Below are positions 4,863 through 6,788 of a stretch of DNA of 6,788 nt, in pieces (the stretch's first letter is position 1; each line of letters begins with the position of its first letter). Under the pieces are notes generated by a model, which did not search any database, was not told where the DNA came from, and saw only the letters and a list, made by a program, of their open reading frames with translations. The translations under genes and the position numbers were made by a program. Source of the DNA: Candidatus Bathyarchaeota archaeon (lineage in GTDB: Archaea > Thermoproteota > Bathyarchaeia > Bathyarchaeales > Bathyarchaeaceae); contig QMYO01000088.1 in assembly GCA_003662715.1 (NCBI GenBank), positions 1 through 6,788 on the forward strand. The letters run 5' to 3'.

Positions 4863-5154
4863 GTGCAAACGCTTCAGAATAGAGCTTTGGCAGTGTCCAA
4901 GCAGAGGCTTTCACGTCAGCGTAGCTCCTCTTGAATATCTTCGCAAGGAAGAGTTTAGGGCATGGGTTAAACTATGCAGACGTAACTTTATGAGCTTAAC
5001 GACCACTAAGCCTTGGCGTTTTAAGATTATCTTTTCAAGCTATGAAAATGCAGTCTTGTTCGCTAAAAACTTGGTAAGACAGCTTGGCGAAGCTGTGTTT
5101 TTCGACAATTCAAAGAGACAGCTTATGCTTGTAACCCCAAAGGAGGAAGCTTAA
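4855..5154 (+). CDS. Unknown 99-residue protein coupled to the primase
   Basis: Not recognised. The protein is basic, with an alternating strand/helix pattern: strands near residues 5-11 and 18-23, a helix (LRKEEFRAWVKLCRRNF, about 29-45), a strand (RFKIIFS), a helix (ENAVLFAKNLVRQLG) and two strands (AVFFDN, QLMLVTP). This could be a small ferredoxin-like fold, but that is a guess from residue pattern. The start is ATG at 4855, with TAGGAGGTTT immediately upstream at good spacing. It overlaps the primase end by eight bases (ATGATTGA), so translation is coupled. Position between primase and integrase suggests an accessory replication or recombination factor. No signal peptide or membrane segment is seen. 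Confidence 0.75.
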   Translation: MIECKRFRIELWQCPSRGFHVSVAPLEYLRKEEFRAWVKLCRRNFMSLTTTKPWRFKIIFSSYENAVLFAKNLVRQLGEAVFFDNSKRQLMLVTPKEEA

Positions 5155-5156
5155 AA

Positions 5157-6557
5157 GTGGAGGCTGGGGCTGAAGCTGGGAAAAAGCTGCTTCCACAAGA
5201 AACGACGAAGACTGCCCTTCCAGGGGACGGCCTTCCCCACGCCAAAGCGGGTTCCCAAAAAAGTGGAAAGTCAGACTTGGTCAGCATACCTGCACAGCCT
5301 CCCAAAAACAAGCCCCAGCCACAAGAAACTGCAACGACGAATAAGCCAACGTCCGCCGTAGAGCCGAGCCTTAAATGTCCAAACTGCGGCTCACGTAGAC
5401 TTTACAGGGACGGCCTACGCTACCTCAGCGACGGCACCAGCGTTCAGCGTTGGCTATGCCGAAACTGCGGCTACCGCTTCACAGACCCAAAACACAAAAC
5501 TGCCCAAAAACAATGGAAGAATCCTCCATACAACTTAAAAGGATCTAGCAGCTCCAGTATCTATTGCCAAGGGAACAATGAACCAGAAAGGCGAGAGCCC
5601 TCCGCCCATAAGGCGGTGCAAACCTTGGCCGAAGTGGAAAAAGAAGAGAAAAGCGGGCAAGCGGGAGCCACAACAACAGACATCAAAGGAAAAATCGTTG
5701 AATTTCTATGGTGGCTCAAAAAGCAAGGCTATGCTAAATCAACTATTGTTACAAGAGTCAAAGTTTTAGAGGTTCTTGCAAAGCGTGGAGCAAACCTCTT
5801 TGATCCTGAATCGGTAAAAGATGTGATTGCAAGGCAGAACTGGAGTGAAGGTAGAAAAGCCAACGCGGTGAAGGCTTATACGTGCTTTCTTAGAATGACT
5901 GGAGGAAGCTGGCATCCCCCAATATGTCGAGAAACAAGAAAACTGCCTTTTATCCCCCTTGAAAGAGAAATAGACAATCTAATAGCATGCTGCAACCGTT
6001 ACGTAGCTGCCTTTCTAAGAGTAGCAAAGGAAACAGGGGCAAGGGCCGGCGAAATCTACAATCTGAAGTGGGAAGATGTGGACTTTGAGAGGTTGACGAT
6101 AAGCATAACGGCGGAAAAAGGAAGTAACCCACGAATGTTCAGAATGTCAAAAATGCTTACAACAATGCTTAACAGGCTTCCAAAAGACAGCGAGTATATA
6201 TTTCATCATTATGCAAACCTAAACTACTTAAGAAGAAGCTTTCAAAGATACCGTAAAAGGGCGGCTTTGAAGCTTGGCAATCCGCGGTTGCTAAGGATAA
6301 CCTTCCACACCTTAAGACACTGGAAAGCTACAATGGAATACGCAAGAACTAAGGACATACTTCATACTATGCAAGTTTTGGACCATAAAAACATCAAAAA
6401 CACGCTAGTCTACACGCAACTCGTTGAAAACATAGGTGAGGATGAATATGTTTGCAAAGTAGCAAGAACTCCAAGGGAAATTCAAACCCTAATAGGGGCA
6501 GGCTTCGAATACGTATGCCAAAAAGACGATTTAACGTTTTTCAGGAAACGAAAATAA
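5157..6557 (+). CDS. Tyrosine recombinase (integrase) with N-terminal zinc ribbon
   Basis: A 466-residue integrase expected to insert and excise the element at the adjacent tRNA-Phe gene. Residues 1-70 are a low-complexity Pro/Lys/Thr-rich tail. A zinc ribbon follows (CPNC at 74-77, CRNC at 101-104), then a second flexible linker (about 110-172). The core-binding SAM-like domain spans about 175-255. The catalytic domain keeps every active-site residue: Arg296 (TGARAGE), Lys321, His384 and Arg387 (HTLRH), His410 (LDHKN) and nucleophile Tyr419 (VYTQL). It appears intact and active, and not split by integration as in SSV-type elements. The start is GTG at 5157, two bases after the preceding stop, with AGGAGG (5141-5146) ten bases upstream. 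The N-terminal zinc ribbon and roughly 170 extra residues are unusual for the family and may direct target or partner binding. Confidence 0.92.
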   Translation: MEAGAEAGKKLLPQETTKTALPGDGLPHAKAGSQKSGKSDLVSIPAQPPKNKPQPQETATTNKPTSAVEPSLKCPNCGSRRLYRDGLRYLSDGTSVQRWLCRNCGYRFTDPKHKTAQKQWKNPPYNLKGSSSSSIYCQGNNEPERREPSAHKAVQTLAEVEKEEKSGQAGATTTDIKGKIVEFLWWLKKQGYAKSTIVTRVKVLEVLAKRGANLFDPESVKDVIARQNWSEGRKANAVKAYTCFLRMTGGSWHPPICRETRKLPFIPLEREIDNLIACCNRYVAAFLRVAKETGARAGEIYNLKWEDVDFERLTISITAEKGSNPRMFRMSKMLTTMLNRLPKDSEYIFHHYANLNYLRRSFQRYRKRAALKLGNPRLLRITFHTLRHWKATMEYARTKDILHTMQVLDHKNIKNTLVYTQLVENIGEDEYVCKVARTPREIQTLIGAGFEYVCQKDDLTFFRKRK

Positions 6558-6590
6558 CTGTCGCGGGTTTATGACAAAACTCCATGAAAG

Positions 6591-6640
6591 TGCCGAGGGC
6601 CGGGTTTGAACCGGCGACAACCCGGTCTTCAGCCGGGCGC
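6591..6640. other. Probable attachment site in the tRNA 3' half
   Basis: Integrases of archaeal elements typically recombine within a tRNA gene, most often its 3' half. Here the intact integrase ends 33 bp from the tRNA-Phe 3' terminus. The exact crossover and length cannot be read from one end: no second copy of the tRNA 3' segment was found in the window, so the other attachment site should lie to the left of base 1. The interval given is a rough guess. Confidence 0.4.
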
Positions 6641-6664
6641 TCTCCCAGGCTGAGCTACCTCGGC
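6591..6664 (-). tRNA. tRNA-Phe (anticodon GAA)
   Basis: A complete 74-nt cloverleaf reads on the minus strand. The acceptor stem GCCGAGG pairs with CCTCGGC and the discriminator is A. The D arm is GCTC/GAGC. The anticodon stem CCCGG/CCGGG encloses loop CTGAAGA (anticodon GAA). The T arm is GCCGG-TTCAAAC-CCGGC. There is no intron in the anticodon loop and CCA is not encoded. The 3' end lies 33 bp from the integrase stop, so the gene is the likely chromosomal integration target, whose 3' part is kept intact by the attachment sequence. Confidence 0.97.
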
Positions 6665-6690
6665 GTGCTATCAATTTTGAATGGCAAATA

Positions 6691-6706
6691 CATTTTTAAG
6701 TTTTCT
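6691..6706 (-). promoter_or_regulatory. Promoter of tRNA-Phe (TATA and BRE-like)
   Basis: On the minus strand, CTTAAAAATG (6700-6691) is preceded by the purine-rich AGAAAA. The TATA centre is about 32 bp upstream of the tRNA 5' end, which puts transcription start about 7 nt before the mature end. This is the normal geometry for an archaeal tRNA promoter. Confidence 0.6.
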
Positions 6707-6713
6707 GAATAAA

Positions 6714-6788
6714 ATGGCGGATGAGGGGGTGCAAGTTTTCTATTGTTGCTTTAGGGAAGGAGGGAGAAGGGAGAGGTTTGCGTTAACT
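6714..6788 (+). CDS. Possible start of a chromosomal gene, cut by window end
   Basis: An ATG at 6714 opens a frame of 25 codons that runs to the window edge (it begins MADEGVQVFYCCF). It diverges from tRNA-Phe and lies on the presumed chromosomal side of the attachment site. No ribosome binding site precedes it, so it would have to be leaderless, and T/A-rich sequence at 6686-6699 could serve as a TATA element. The stretch is too short to assign a function and may not be a gene at all. A minus-strand frame ending near 6740 is an equally weak alternative. Confidence 0.25.
   Translation, partial: MADEGVQVFYCCFREGGRRERFALT

Overview
The window looks like the right-hand part of an integrated archaeal mobile element: a plasmid- or provirus-like element joined to chromosomal DNA at a tRNA-Phe gene. 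The archaeal assignment rests on four things. There is an archaeo-eukaryotic primase whose small-subunit catalytic motifs are fused to a PriL-type Fe-S domain. The tRNA has no encoded CCA and carries an archaeal-style TATA element about 30 bp upstream. There is an AbrB-like swapped-hairpin protein of the archaeal kind. Start sites use strong GGAGG-type ribosome binding sites with ATG or GTG. Moderate GC content and the domain mix suggest an uncultured Thermoproteota lineage such as Bathyarchaeia; that is an inference and not a sequence match.

Layout, left to right. Bases 1-361 are AT-rich and hold no convincing gene, but they contain an 18-bp perfect palindrome (18-35), a hairpin (119-142) and an alternating A/T tract followed by a G-rich run (237-273). 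A winged-helix regulator is encoded on the minus strand (362-736). A 366-bp divergent control region (737-1102) holds several palindromes, one a near-copy of the 18-35 palindrome, within a duplicated module of about 50 bp. From 1103 to 6557 seven genes run on the plus strand with overlaps or gaps of a few bases, except for one 49-bp gap. They encode a ribbon-helix-helix regulator, an unknown protein with a possible winged helix, an AbrB-like DNA-binding protein, a 622-residue AAA+/SF3-like ATPase with zinc ribbons at both ends, a fused PriS/PriL-CTD primase, a 99-residue unknown protein and a tyrosine recombinase with an N-terminal zinc ribbon. The tRNA-Phe(GAA) gene follows on the minus strand (6591-6664) with its 3' end facing the integrase. 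About 120 bp of probably chromosomal flank closes the window.

How it fits together (inference): the ATPase and primase form a replication initiation and unwinding module, the integrase inserts the element at tRNA-Phe, and the small DNA-binding proteins control copy number and transcription through the palindromes in the divergent region. No capsid, packaging or conjugation genes are visible, so a plasmid-like element is the simplest reading, though the element probably continues to the left.

The most interesting signal lies inside the ATPase gene. Six contiguous 9-bp iterons (consensus TGTCACRSA) are arranged as three direct copies and three inverted copies around a purine-rich centre (3576-3688). 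The two arms encode different peptides, so the similarity cannot come from protein constraint. This is a candidate replication origin or Rep-binding site embedded in the linker-coding part of the replication gene.
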